A DNA stretch of 64,000 bases. It comes from Caenorhabditis elegans (lineage: Eukaryota > Nematoda > Chromadorea > Rhabditida > Rhabditidae). This document shows positions 33,850 through 45,445 of this stretch, piece by piece. Both the position numbers and the translations under genes were made by a program. The stretch covers positions 6,262,001 through 6,326,000 of the forward strand of contig NC_003281.10 in assembly GCF_000002985.6 (NCBI RefSeq). The letters run 5' to 3'. Each line of letters opens with the position of its first letter. Position 1 is the first letter of the stretch. The notes below the pieces were generated by a model. It was not told the DNA's origin. It did no database searches and was given only the letters and a program-made list of their open reading frames with translations.

Positions 33850-36491
33850 CTGGAAAAATGTAATTCAGTGCACCAAATGAAATGTTACGAGCCATCCTGT
33901 ATATTTAAACTCACTGAAATTCGTGTGTAAAGTTGTCGGCCGAAGAAAGGTGAAATAAAAGTTAGATGAAACGAGTCGAGAAATGAGTTTGTACACGAAT
34001 TGAATGGAAATTTACAAATATTGATTTTTTATTTTGCGAAGAATCGGGAGGAGCTGTTTTTTTAGCATAGCGAAGTTGACCACGCAGATTGTGTTTTTTA
34101 TTGCAAAATGTTTTTTGGTTTTAATATTTAAAACATTTATCGACAGAATTATGATTTTGGTTAAATACCAATTTTGTTTAGAATTTTGAGATTGAAAAAT
34201 GTTGTTTATTTTTTCCAGTTGTTGTTGTTTTTTCTGGTAATTCGCCATCTCTTATTCTCTGCTTCTGTTCAATTTTCATTGCATTCCAGCCCGTTAATCT
34301 TTCGTTCACCACTCCCCTTTTTCGGAAATTGGAAAACGAAAAAATAAAGTGAGGAGCTCACGAGGAGGAGGTTGAGCACCGATTCGTCTTGTTTCTTCAG
34401 GTTCTCCTGGGAAACTTTTTCATTTTTTCCATTCCCCTATCTCCTGTTTCGTCTTCTCAACTGCCAACACGTTCATCATTGAGCATCTGCGTCTATTTTC
34501 GATGTCTTCTGTGGACGTAATAAGCAAAAAGTAGAAGTGGCGGAAAATCAGATAATGTGTTGGAAGAGGCTACGTCATCATTTAAAAAGACGAAAAACTC
34601 AAAAGATTGATAGTAGGTGTCATTTTCGGTTTTTGAATGTGTACTTTAGTTGAACTTGGAAGATAAATGGAGTTACAGTAGCCCAGGCTGAAGAAACATC
34701 GTTGGAAGATTTTTCAATTCGAAATTTTGAACAGCTTGAACAATTTTTCAGAATGTACGTTTTGAGTATATTTTACAAAAAACATAAAAACCAAAACTGT
34801 TGCTCCGCTTTTAATTTGCTCTGAAATATTAAACATGAAAAATATACACAAAAAAGTATGCTCAACATAAAAAAAGTTCAAAAAATATTTTGTGACTATA
34901 ACAACAAAATATTTTTTATAAAGAGATTGTAAACATTTCAAACGTTTCAAATGCAATAAAAAAATTTTAATTTTAGATTTTGAGATTGAAAAATGTTGTC
35001 CTCTAATTAGTTGTCCTCTGGAAAGAGTTGGCTAAGACGCCTTTGGTCGTAAAAATTTTTAGTCCTTTTTGACGTCACACCATATCAAAATACGGTTGTA
35101 TTATTTTATGTTTTTACAGTCCGATTGGAAACACATGCATATAAAACCGTTCTTACTAGGCAAGTTTCCGAAATTTTCAAACCAACTTTAGCAACATCTA
35201 ATATAATAATTTCTTTATGTGCTTTTACAAATCGCATCTAACTGTGATATCTGATTCTGATTGCAAAATGTGAGTGTATAAAGGATTTTTTTATTCGGAT
35301 CGAACTCTAGTTAGAGTACAGTATATCCAAATTTTCTGTTCAGTGAGATCAAGATATATGTATCTATCTATTTTTTCAAAATGAAAAAAAGAAAACAAAT
35401 GAGTTTTACTATTTCTTATCAACCGAAGCCATAAATTTCGCTTTGCTTTTTTCAATCTTTTTTCCAATTTTTCGTGCAATCCAACGTACTTGTAATCTGG
35501 TTCGTCCATCTATTTCATCCCAAGGGAATCAAGTGTCGAATCATCAAACTCCGCCCATCTTTCCACCCATCCCCACCAGTTGAATAAGAATATGCTCATA
35601 TGAGAAAAGTGTCTCGAATGCTCACTCATAAAACATGCAATTCTCTTTTGTTTTAATCTAATTATATCTGTTAGAATAATGAAAAAGACATTTTTCGGAT
35701 AAAAAATTGAGAATAATTGAAAAGAAAGATGATGGTTGGGAAGAATACGATGATGGTGATGGAGTGCGTGTCTTTTCAAAAATTCTTATTCCTCATCTCG
35801 TCATTTTCTCTTCTTTTCTTCCAAAAAAATCGAGTATTCTTCTTTGTTGAGCTTCTCCTCCATCCCAAAAAAGTAGAGCAACAAGACGAGAAAAATGTTC
35901 TCAAACAAATACATTCATTTGTGTATATGTCGAGTGTTTGGAAGGACACTCTTCCTTTTCTAACTGCTTACTTGTTCCCATTTCTTTTCTGGGATTTTTA
36001 GGTTTCTTTGATTTTCGTTATAGAGCTGACTTTGTGGTTCTTAGAATATTGAAATTTATGACAAAATCTGATCGTTTTTTTTCTGGGCTTTAATGTTTTT
36101 AGAGATACCAATTATTCATTTTTTCGTACTTTCCAGCTTTCCACTTACTTTCTTTTTTTCTCATTCTATATAAACTAGATAAATGTTTTCCCATTTTCTA
36201 TTTATGTTTCCTTCCTCTCAATTCTTATAGAATCAACAAATTGACCAATATTTCAAGAACTCTCTCTCACTCACTTACTTTTTACTTTTCCTACCTACAA
36301 CTGCTCTTCGTCGAGAACACAACTTGTCTAGAAAAAGTGACACTTCTCTCCAAACTTCTCACTTCCGAATTTGAATTGCAAATTTGTGCTCAATGAGCAC
36401 CATTTCTCCCCTCGTCCCACTGGGAATAATTTGTTGTTCCGAAATTTTGATTCTTTGCAGCCAACGACGTCATTCAGCTTCTCTTCCAAAA
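33850..36491. other. Divergent intergenic region between Kelch and BTB genes
   Basis: About 2.6 kb holding promoters for the minus-strand Kelch gene and the plus-strand BTB gene. It is AT-rich with TTTC tracts. One ATG-started minus frame at 35291-35509 is listed separately. Otherwise nothing is seen. Confidence 0.45.
35291..35509 (-). CDS. Possible small ORF, 72 residues
   Basis: An ATG-started frame beginning MDEPDYKYVGLHEKLEKRLK continues basic and amphipathic for about 35 residues, then becomes hydrophobic and AT-driven until TAA at 35291, which overlaps an AATAAA. A donor-like gtaaaact after LIRN at about 35400 could instead splice to an exon near 34787, whose phase fits (KSGATVLVFMFFVKYTQNVH). 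Either model is weak: one ORF of this size by chance in 2.6 kb is not surprising. No family is recognised. Confidence 0.28.
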   Translation of the reverse strand: MDEPDYKYVGLHEKLEKRLKKAKRNLWLRLIRNSKTHLFSFFHFEKIDRYIYLDLTEQKIWIYCTLTRVRSE

Positions 36492-37324
36492 ATGGTCAAC
36501 GAGCTGTCGTTCAACTGTGAGGACGCATGGCTTAACCTTTTTGTTGGTGGAGAAATGTATCCAGTTCAAGTAAAAACTCTTATGAATCCAACAACCTGTG
36601 GATCTTATTTTCGGGATGTGGTTAAAGTATCTGATGCAGCAATAAAGGTTCGAGGAGTTCAATGGGATACTGCACCAAATCATATCAAGTTTCGAGTCGA
36701 TATTGATAGAGATGGAGTTCTTTTTCGACATGTTAGTATTTCAATTTGAACATTTTCATTAAGTACATAGTTGGTGACCTCGTTGATTAGCACATGTTTT
36801 ACACATACCGAATAAGAAAACTTATTTACCAAATATTTTGCAATTTTTTTCGGTCACTCAAAAACGGTGCCTCACCAAGAGCGAAATACTTTTAAACGCA
36901 AACAGGTGCCCCTTTAAATCTACAGTAACACGTGCCTTGTTTCGAAACTTCGACGCACATTTTTGGCCTCTTCGATTGAAAATATTTATTTCTTGGCAAG
37001 AGCAGGAACCGTATTTTGAGGGAAATATCAGAAAATTAACAAAATTCAGTCTCTGCTCAATGAGCACCTCTAAAAAGTTCGCCCGAATGACAATCAAACA
37101 AAATAAGTTTGTACGTGAAAAATAATATTTTCCATTTCCAGGTGCTCCAATATCTCAGAAATGGAAAACTTACAAGCCTCCCCGATGATATTTTCACTCT
37201 TGAGTCCCTAGTCGCCGAGGCAGAGTTTTTCGGTCTCGAAAAATATCGTGAAATGCTTAAAAAGAAGTTGTGGAAGTTGACTGGCAAACGACAGTACTAC
37301 GCGTGCTATGAGGATTCTGATTAA
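36492..37324 (+). CDS. Small BTB/T1 (KCTD-like) domain protein
   Basis: Two exons (36492-36731 and 37142-37324) join in frame to 140 residues. The ATG at 36492 follows an acceptor-like TTTGCAG at 36455-36461, consistent with trans-splicing or a 5' UTR exon. It reads MVNELSFNCEDAWLNLFVGG, where WLNLFVGG matches the WVxLNVGG opening of T1-type BTB domains, and ends with helices LESLVAEAEFFGLEKYREML, a typical KCTD/T1 C-terminal half. Nearly the whole protein is this domain. KCTD proteins form pentamers and often bind CUL-3 or channels; the role here is unknown. AATAAA lies at 37354. Confidence 0.8.
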
Positions 37325-37796
37325 AGTGGTAGCTAGAATCAATTTTATTATCCAATAAATGATAAAGATGACAATTTAGATTTTAATAAATAGAAAATGT
37401 CTGAAATCAAAAATCTACCAGAGAAGACAACACGGATTGGGGGAAGAAACTAGACAGGTTGTAGCGGAATGAGTTAAAAATGAGAAAATTATATGATAAT
37501 GAGAAGAAACTTAAAGAGAAAAACGGTTTAAAATGGCATATCGAGACCGGGACAGGCATTCATACTATCACCTTCTTTCTTTCTTTTTTTTTGAGTTCAT
37601 TTTTTAAAGTTTTGACCGGCAACGAGACAAACGGGGAGAGAGAGACAAGAGAGATAGAGAAAGGGAGAAAATAAAAAAGATAGTTACATGATGAGTTGAC
37701 TACATTTTTACAATTTGTTCACTGAATTCTGAAATTAAAGAGAAGGGTAAATACTGACTGATTCTAACAAGATTAAGTTGAACTTGATGATGATGG
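37325..37796. other. Convergent 3' region
   Basis: Contains the 3' UTR of the BTB gene (AATAAA 37354) and of the WD40 gene on the other strand, plus a CTTTC/GAGAGA low-complexity tract at 37560-37675. Confidence 0.5.
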
Positions 37797-40496
37797 TTAG
37801 AGCTCCAATGAGTGAACTCTCATGCTATCACCAACTGCCATTATGATAGCTGAATTCCCTGGTCGACCACCCCAACAATCCGAGTAGACGGCTCTTGGGA
37901 AGATTGGATTGGAATGATTTGGAGTTTTTACTGAACAAAGCATGTCACCAGATGTTAGAGACCATCCACGAACATATCCATCTGATCCAGCTGAAAAGTC
38001 ATATTATGAAAATGTTGAGATGCTAGTTTCCAACTGTAAGAGATTCTAATTTTGAACAAAAATAGTTTCTTTTTAAATTTAAACAATAATTTTTTTGAAA
38101 ACTATTTCTAGAATTATTGGATAAATTCTGGTTTTTTTGTTGAAACCATTTATTCCAAAAAAAGTGTTGAAAATTTTGGTAAAATCGAAAACATACCTAT
38201 TTAACTTTTTTTTCCAATTTCTAGTTTTAGAAAAAATATAATAAACTTAGGCATCATATTAGATTTTTCTCTAGTATTAAATTTTTGGTTAGTTAAAAAA
38301 AATTCTAATGCATTTTTTGGTTTTTTGCGAATAACATTAGTTTTTTAATTGTTAAACAAACCTGCAAACACAAATCTTTCCTCCTTGTCAAAGAAAACAT
38401 TGAGACGATTGCAGTTGTTACTATGTCCATGCATCTCCATCATCGGATTCTTCGGCCATCGGAAATCCCAAATGCGAATGATCGAATCAAATCCTTCAGT
38501 TACAACACATTCTGGTCGCGTCTTTTCGAGAACTCGGACAAATGTTGTGTTACATGCACCGTTCAATTGTCCTGTGATATGATCCCGATTCATTCGAAGA
38601 TCGGATTTGATGACATTATCATTACGAAGACCCATATATACAAGATTTCCATCTGCCGAAAAACAATGATTCAATACATTTCTCTTTCGACTAGACATCA
38701 AGAAGCTTCGATCTGTGAGAAGATTCTCCACACGGAAGCACGATTCGAGTCCGAATCCAATTGACATTTGTGGTGCATTCCATCCAACACTCCAGATATT
38801 TCCTTTTTCGCGCCAACTTTTATTGTATATTGGTGAGTTGAGTGTTGGCATAGCTTCAGGGTCACTGAGCTCGGCAAGTGGCTCCAGGTGGACTGTACAG
38901 TAGGAGCATACGTTTCCGTTTCGAGTGATTCTGCAAAATTTCAAATTAATATAAAAAATCTGAAAACTACAAATCTCTAAAAACATACGTGTCATTGGCA
39001 GTGACTGTAAGCATACAGGTAACATCAGCGTCCACACGAGCAAGTGTTTGATCAACAATAAATGAGTTGTAACGAGTAACTGCATAGTCAAGATAAGACG
39101 GTTCATCTGAAAATCCATCGTCCCTGAGCATCGGACGGACTGTCAATCCAAGTGTATTGAAACCAGCATTATTTGAACGAGATCTTATTGGAAGTAATTG
39201 ATATGCTTCTCGGCGTGATGATTCCGATCTGAAATTCAGTTTAATTTTAGTTAAGCTGAAATTTTTGGTATTAGAAACGAAAAAACTCACTGAATCGTGT
39301 CTCCGATTGAATCCACTTCAAACACATAGACAGCAGAATGTTTCGCAGCTACTCCATTCGGATTCACTGTAAAAGTTCCAACAATCCGATCCCCAGTTTC
39401 TGATACATCCAAAAACTCGCAACCGGATACGTCATAGTGTTCAATTGGAGTTTTAATTGTGAAAGACGGTTTTGGGTTACAGTTCAGTAGGCGGCTCTCG
39501 TGGATATGACGTTCGACGCGTGCCATGGTGCATCGGCCAAGAGTGAGATCTGAAAGTTTGAAAAATGGTTAATATTTTGTGTTTTTATAAAGAAAATTAA
39601 TTTTTTTTTAAGTATCACAAATAGTAATAAATGTAGTAGAATTTTGAAGAGTAATTTTAACGTTTTTTCTTAATGGTGCGTCCATAGTCTGCGGAAAACG
39701 GGAAATTCCGCGTGCGGAAGCGTCCATAGTCTGCGGAAAAAAAACAAGGAGTTTCTCGCTTTGTTATTGGTCAATTTCAAAATAGTGGGCGTGTTCAACC
39801 AATTAGGGGCTGTAAAATTTTAAGCTGAGCAATGGGAAAACAAGAAACAACAGCTGATTGGTTGGCCACGCCTACTTTTTTGAATTTTGAGGAAAGAAAA
39901 GCGAGGAACTCCGGTTTTTCCGCAGACCATGGACGCTTTCGCACGCGGGAAATTCCCGTTTTCAGCAGACTATGGACGCACCATAAATAATTTATAGATA
40001 CATGGAAAATCGAGATAATTAGTTTATTTTTTATTTTTTTTCATTCTGTATTTTTTCAAAAAAAAAACACTTACCATCCATAAGTGTCGTAATTGGCTTG
40101 AACACTGGCCTTTGGATAAATGATCCAGACGTAAATCTAGGCCGATTCGCTTGAAACTTCGCCTCGCGAGCCTTTTCCATTCGATCCAGATCGGATTTCG
40201 AAAACCCTTGTGGCATGGTGGGATCCTGTGTCATTTTATAATATTTTTTGGTTCTTGGATGATACATGAATCCCGTCATGTTGAGTGGTCCTCCTTCATA
40301 CGGTTGATCTTCGAGTTTCGGCAGTGGAATTTCTTCCGGTTCAGTAGCAGTTACTAGCTCTGAAAAATGTTTTCGATGAGCTGAAAATATAAACATTTTC
40401 CTTACCATTCAGCCGAACTGGTGGTGGTTCCCATCTTGAGTCATTCTGCCCCATCGGCCAGTTACTCCGAGCCTTTCTAAACCGATATCTTGACAT
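37797..40496 (-). CDS. DCAF4-like WD40 protein
   Basis: Six exons (40496-40406, 40359-40075, 39549-39291, 39228-38989, 38930-38362, 37990-37797) join in frame to 545 residues. The N-terminus (MSRYRFRKARSNWP) leads to LNMTGFMYHPRTKKYYKM, which resembles the DCAF4/WDR21 GxYYDPxxKKYFK signature. Degenerate WD40 blades follow, for example NVLNHCFSADGNLVYMGLRN, the WDXR-type IIRIWDFRWPKNP, and SDGYVRGWSLTSGDM near the end. DCAF proteins dock substrates to CUL-4/DDB-1 ubiquitin ligase; the IWDFR box is the usual DDB1-contact motif. Function is inferred from family. The second intron (39550-40074) contains a transposon-like inverted repeat. Confidence 0.82.
39672..39984. mobile_element. Non-autonomous inverted-repeat transposon (MITE-like)
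   Basis: The ends are mirror copies: ATGGTGCGTCCATAGTCTGC at the left and the inverse complement GACTATGGACGCACCAT at the right. Inside each arm the unit GCGTCCATAGTCTGCGGAAA occurs twice in slightly varied form, so each terminal repeat is about 70 bases. The centre is about 170 bases with no reading frame. Flanks are AT-rich (TTA/TAA), so a TA-type target duplication is possible but not clear. It sits in the second intron of the DCAF4-like gene. Confidence 0.85.
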
Positions 40497-42059
40497 GGTT
40501 TGCCGATCTGAAATAAACTACGAAAATTGACGGAAGTTTTACAAAAGTTTAGAGGAAATATTTTAAGAAGGAAGTACTGTTACGAAACTCTACGAAATTT
40601 TTCTGCATTTTGAAAAGGCTTGATTCTCGTTAATAAGGTCATAAGCAATAACGAAAAGCGCAGAGATGATAAAATAAGATCTTAAGAATATGTAGAGAAG
40701 TGGAAAAAAGAAAAGAAAAATGAGAATGAGCGCCTTTCACAAATTATTTTTTTGCATTTAAAGAATGAATATGGGACTCGAATCACGATTTCGGGTTGCT
40801 GTTGGAGACGACTATGAGGAACTAGATTCTATGCCCTTTTTGTAGAAACGCTCGACAAATTGAAACTATTTTTATAGTCAAAAACTGGCTTTTTGAGTGT
40901 TTTAGAACTAAAAACAATCATCATTTCGGAAATCCAAGTTACTTATTTCCTAAAACGTATAAGATTCCATGAGATTATTAATACCAACTATTCTACGTAG
41001 CGATCAAGTACTGCAATCAAGGTTTTGAAAACGAAAATCGATGATCGAAAGCTTACAAAAGTACACGTTACAGCATCAAGTAGATTGAAAAGACACGATT
41101 TTCAGAGAAAACATTTAAAAAGCAAAGTGTTCGTGGATGGTGGGGACAAGTAGAAGATGGCACGACCCCTTGTCTTTCTCTCTGTTTCCTCCGTCAATGG
41201 CAGTCATAAGACACGTTTGGCGCACACTCTCTCAGTCCCTTCTTTTGCCTCTCAGTCTCTTGTTATTCTAAACTCTCTCGTCGGTTTTGTCTCGTGTACG
41301 CAAAGTGTCGTCTGATAGAGTGTAATAACAGTTGAATTGAGAAGTTGTGAAGACGATCAGAAGAGACAGGTGAGACGATGGTGAAGAAGAAATTGAGATG
41401 TTTTTTAGAATTCAGGTCAAATTTTGTTGCCTTTTAATCACTCGAACACGTGACACTATTAGTTTTTTCTTCACATTTTCTGAGTGATATAGTGGCTACT
41501 TTTCTTTGGCGTTTTTGTTTCGTAGATAAACGTGAGAATACAAACATGTTTACGCGTAAAAAGTCAGGTGACTGCATTGATAGATAAAATTGGTATGAAA
41601 GAGAGTAGGTTGACATTTATCTAATTTCTTATCAGAAAAGTTTCGAGTTTTTCGAACACCTAAAGAAAATACCCAGGATTGTTGGCAATAATTAATACTT
41701 TTTCAGGACTTATTACTGCAGAAGATTATTAAGTTTAAGATAACGAAAAGTTTGAAAGGGAAAACTAAAATCCTGTAAAAAATTTAAAAATTAATTATGA
41801 ATTGAAATATTTTAATATTTATCGTTTGTTTTCATAGACAATGGGACATTTGTGAAGAATAACCACAACACAATAAATAAACAACAATAAATTGCATTGA
41901 AACATTTTGAACATTTTTTATTGAAACATTTTTTTAATGCCGTCATTTACGGCGCTTGGTACGCAAACACCGAAAGTGCTGCACCAAAGCGCGCGTGTTC
42001 AAATTTTGATTTTCATAGCTAACGATATTGTACGATTTTCATCGGAATTTTGAATAAAA
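40497..42059. other. Intergenic, promoter of WD40 gene
   Basis: About 1.5 kb. The stretch 41150-41340 is rich in CTCTC and is promoter-like. Nothing with coding or RNA structure was found. Confidence 0.45.
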
Positions 42060-42419
42060 ATGCACAAAGAAGGAAGCGGAACGCTTTTACAAGCTCATCA
42101 ACAATTCGAGAGGAAATGTACTTTTCTGTCAAATAAATTGTTAACTGATGCCAGAAACTACCACCGAAAAAAATCGAAAAGGCTGAGCAAACATCTCATT
42201 TTTTTAAATTTCAACGATAGAATTGCACACATAGAACGCGTCTGCCAGAACGAGATGGATTATAAATTGGCACCAATTTTCAATGAAAAGGGCAAACTGA
42301 ATTATTGGAAGAATAATGGTTTGGTGTTGGTGAATACGATAAGGAATTTATGTGAAATGTCGAAGGGATGCCAATTTTTTTCCATTTTTTGGAAGATGCT
42401 AAGAAGACGACAGAGATAA
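42060..42419 (+). CDS. Single-exon basic protein, 119 residues
   Basis: One uninterrupted ATG-to-TAA frame: MHKEGSGTLLQAHQQFERKC at the start, LNFNDRIAHIERVCQNEMDY in the middle, and a basic end (WKMLRRRQR). The composition is Lys/Arg/Asn-rich and helical, with four cysteines and no signal peptide or membrane segment. AATAAA at 42530, about 110 bases downstream, suits a real transcript. No intron is present, unusual among its neighbours; it could be a young or retrocopied gene. I recognise no family. Confidence 0.55.
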   Translation: MHKEGSGTLLQAHQQFERKCTFLSNKLLTDARNYHRKKSKRLSKHLIFLNFNDRIAHIERVCQNEMDYKLAPIFNEKGKLNYWKNNGLVLVNTIRNLCEMSKGCQFFSIFWKMLRRRQR

Positions 42420-42552
42420 GACATTATATATGATAACGATATTTTACGTTTCATCTGTAAAAAACATATTTAATCATCAGAGAATGTATTTCAGCTCACA
42501 ATTCGACTGCCAAATTAAACCTATGTAAAAATAAAAGAAGTCCTTAAAACTC

Positions 42553-42906
42553 GGCCACTACAAACATTTTGATGGTAGATTTTTTTTGCTTTTTTACACT
42601 TTTGATGATTTTAAAGGTGTTTAGAGGTACAAAATATTCTGGAAGGTTTAAGGGAAATTCCATCTTTTTGAGAGAAATCAAAAAAACTTCTTGATGAAAA
42701 ACGTTTTAGTTTTTTCTAAAAATAAAATTTTCCAAAATGCATCCAGAATTAATTCCTACCTCTAAACACCTTATAAATCATTAACAATTCGCTAGTCATC
42801 ATTTGAATTTCATGGATCTCTAAAAATGTGAAAAATGGATTGAAAAAATTTTAGATCAACTTTTTATATTTTAATGCACTCTTCTAGAGCTAATTTTTTG
42901 TAGTGA
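42553..42906. repeat. Imperfect fold-back repeat
   Basis: The outer ends read CCACTACAAA and TTTGTAGTG in inverse orientation, and an inner block AAGGTGTTTAGAGGTA (about 42615-42630) is matched by TACCTCTAAACACCTT (about 42757-42772). The arms are diverged with gaps. It is probably an old palindromic transposon. Confidence 0.6.
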
Positions 42907-43064
42907 CTTTTTTTCAGATGACATAGGTTTCATTCGAATTCAAAGATTGAAATGGTTTAAACATGATTTCTAAATTTCTCAAAAATCTCATACTTTTAGG
43001 AATTTCGACATTTACCAAAACTTTGGCAAATTATTTTTTTCAATCTGAACATTTTTTGAGTTTT

Positions 43065-43505
43065 TCATTTCAATTTTGGAATATTTTTGAGCATTATAAA
43101 TTTATTTAGGCAAAATTTCCTCTGGCTATTCCCCCTTTGATCAATATAAAAAATACGAGATATGCTCATGGCAATCACAATCGGTTGAAAAATCACTGCA
43201 AACCGTAGTCCACCGTACTTTTCCAGTTATGACCAATTTTCTAAATTCTTCTTTAACAAATTCGAAATACCTTTGGGATCTTCTTTTAAAATAATTTTCA
43301 ATCTATTAAAATATAATATATCTGATATCCGTTGCAAATTTATTTCAAAAATAACTGGCGAGCTTACATTTTGTCACTTACTCGGTTCTTTTGAAAATGT
43401 ATTCTGCTTACTCGGAACATTTCCAAAAATGCTTCAGGTCTACCAGTAGCAAATAGGCCAGACACAATACCGGTGCCCTGAAGAGTTTCCAACTTTTGAT
43501 GGAGT
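43065..43505 (-). pseudogene. Decayed gene fragment, unidentified
   Basis: On the minus strand 43505-43412 reads like an exon: LHQKLETLQGTGIVSGLF then ATGRPEAFLEMFR, with TTTATAG before it and gtaagc after. From 43321 a second frame runs LKIILKEDPKGISNLLKKN, meets TAA at 43227-43229, and continues LEKYGGLRFAVIFQPIV and SISRIFYIDQRGNSQRK to a stop at about 43065. The two pieces do not join in phase. The protein-like composition, in-frame stop and phase clash suggest a dying gene copy. I cannot name its parent. Confidence 0.42.
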
Positions 43506-43734
43506 CTATAAAGTAATAGAAACTTCCCGTAACAGCTTTAAAAACATATTCTTTTACTGATTTCTTCAGCATAACATTTGCCATTCTTACGATCTGTCAT
43601 TCTCATCAAATCAAAAAATGGTCTAGAAATCAGTAAACATGTTTTTAGCCTATTTCTGCATCTCAGGCTCACAACGAATTTTCAGGACCAGGATCCGTGC
43701 TTCACGTATACCAGTTTCTGGAATGCAGCAGCAC

Positions 43735-43764
43735 AGGTATGTAGGTATGTAGGTATGTAGGTAG
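43735..43764. repeat. Short tandem repeat GTAGGTAT
   Basis: Three and a half copies of an 8-base unit (AGGTATGT) in a row. Simple microsatellite. Confidence 0.85.
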
Positions 43765-45385
43765 GCTTCTGCTGGATTCTTTTATCTATCATCCTAGACT
43801 TGTCGAAACTCGAGCTATAGAAAGTAGGAAAATCCCTCGTACACCTGGTCCAGTTCCTCCCTTGTCCTCCAAATAAAAACCGAACGGATGTAGTCAGGAA
43901 GAAGAAGATCTCATAAAAACGAAACGGGACCCTCCTCTCGGAAATTGTCAATTCATGATGAAACGAGTCTTCTGGGCGACAAAACCCATCTCATAACCAT
44001 TCGTTCTTTCTTTTTCAAGATTTTTGTTTTTTTTTGTTCGTTATTCTGTCGATGCTCTTTCACGGATCGCTGACGTCAACATGAGGTGCACCACATTCAA
44101 TTTAACCGTTATTTCTGTTTTATGCACGGAAGAGAGAATTATGAGTTTGTGCATGTTTTTTGATTTTCAAAAGATTTACTGAATAGATCTACTGAACAGA
44201 TAAAAGATCGGACATCTCTGATTTTCCTGAACTCTACTGCTTCGATATTTTCAACAGCGGGGTTTCCAATGGTATTGACAAATACCTTACTCCATTATCG
44301 TGGTAGACACTGTCTACTAGACAGGCGCAACGTCAGGCCTCGGTGCCTTCTTATCCATTTTTCTTTAATTTCAGCGCAAACCTTCGTTTTTGTATTTGCA
44401 AAGTAGATCTACATATTTATTATTTGTTTAACACTGCCTTTTTACCGTGCATATACTAGTTTCTAAAATCCAAACCGTGCTCTTTTAAGCCAGGGAGTCT
44501 TGGTCAATATTTTGTAGTCTAGTTCTAAGAATTTAAAATTCAGTTCCAAGACCACCACCGTAAATACAAAATCTCAAAATACGCCTTGAAAATAGTTCTT
44601 ATTAATAAATGAGTCACAGCTAATTTGTTTGGATTAGTGAGCATTTTTGGACAAATTCAACCTACACAAAGTGAATTGCAGTGAACAAATGTCCACTGCA
44701 GCTGATATTTTTTCAGTGTCAAGAAATGAAAACAAATTGAATTAAAAGTAGACGACGTGCTGAAAAACAAATGAAAAAGCATTTTAACTGTTAGTTTTCA
44801 TTTTTGCAAAGGTTGTTTTCTGACTGTTTTTCATGGCGATCTAGGCTTTATTTTGAAAAAAAAAACCCAGATTTTCTTAAAACTAGTTTTTTGCATTTGG
44901 ATAGTTACTTAAATTAAATTTACGATTAAAAATTTCAAAAATATATTTGTCGCAATTACAAACTTTTAAATTGCAACTGAAAACGAAAGAAGCTTTAAAG
45001 GGAAATATGATCGGGAAGATAGGTCAGTGGGGGTTTAATCTGGCAATGGAAACTTTAGGACTGACGAAAATTATTTTTAATCCACCTTTGCTTAAACTAG
45101 TCCAAATTATAATAATTTTGCAAAATTGTCAAAGAAGTTGTTAGTTTTCGTACTAACCACCAAAAAATCTCGGTTCAACATAAATGGTCAAACTTGACAT
45201 ACTGAAAAATTATCAGTGAAATATCTTGCCTTTACGTATGATTTTATTGTTAGGGAATCCTAGTGAAGATCAGTCTTGAGGCGCCAGCGGATATCCGAAC
45301 GACATGTAGCAAAATTAGAAATTAAAAAGAAGTTGTATTTTAAATAAAACATCCAACGTTGTGCCTGCATTTAGCACCATCCAAA

Positions 45386-45445
45386 GCCTAAGCCTAAGCC
45401 TACGCCTGAACCTGAACCTGAACCTAAGCCTAAGTCTAAGCCTAT
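45386..45445 (-). repeat. Interstitial telomere-like tract (TTAGGC)n
   Basis: About ten units of GCCTAA and its variants GCCTGAACCTGAA and GTCTAA, i.e. TTAGGC on the minus strand, the nematode telomere repeat. Interrupted units show age. Interstitial TTAGGC tracts are common in C. elegans chromosomes. Confidence 0.85.
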
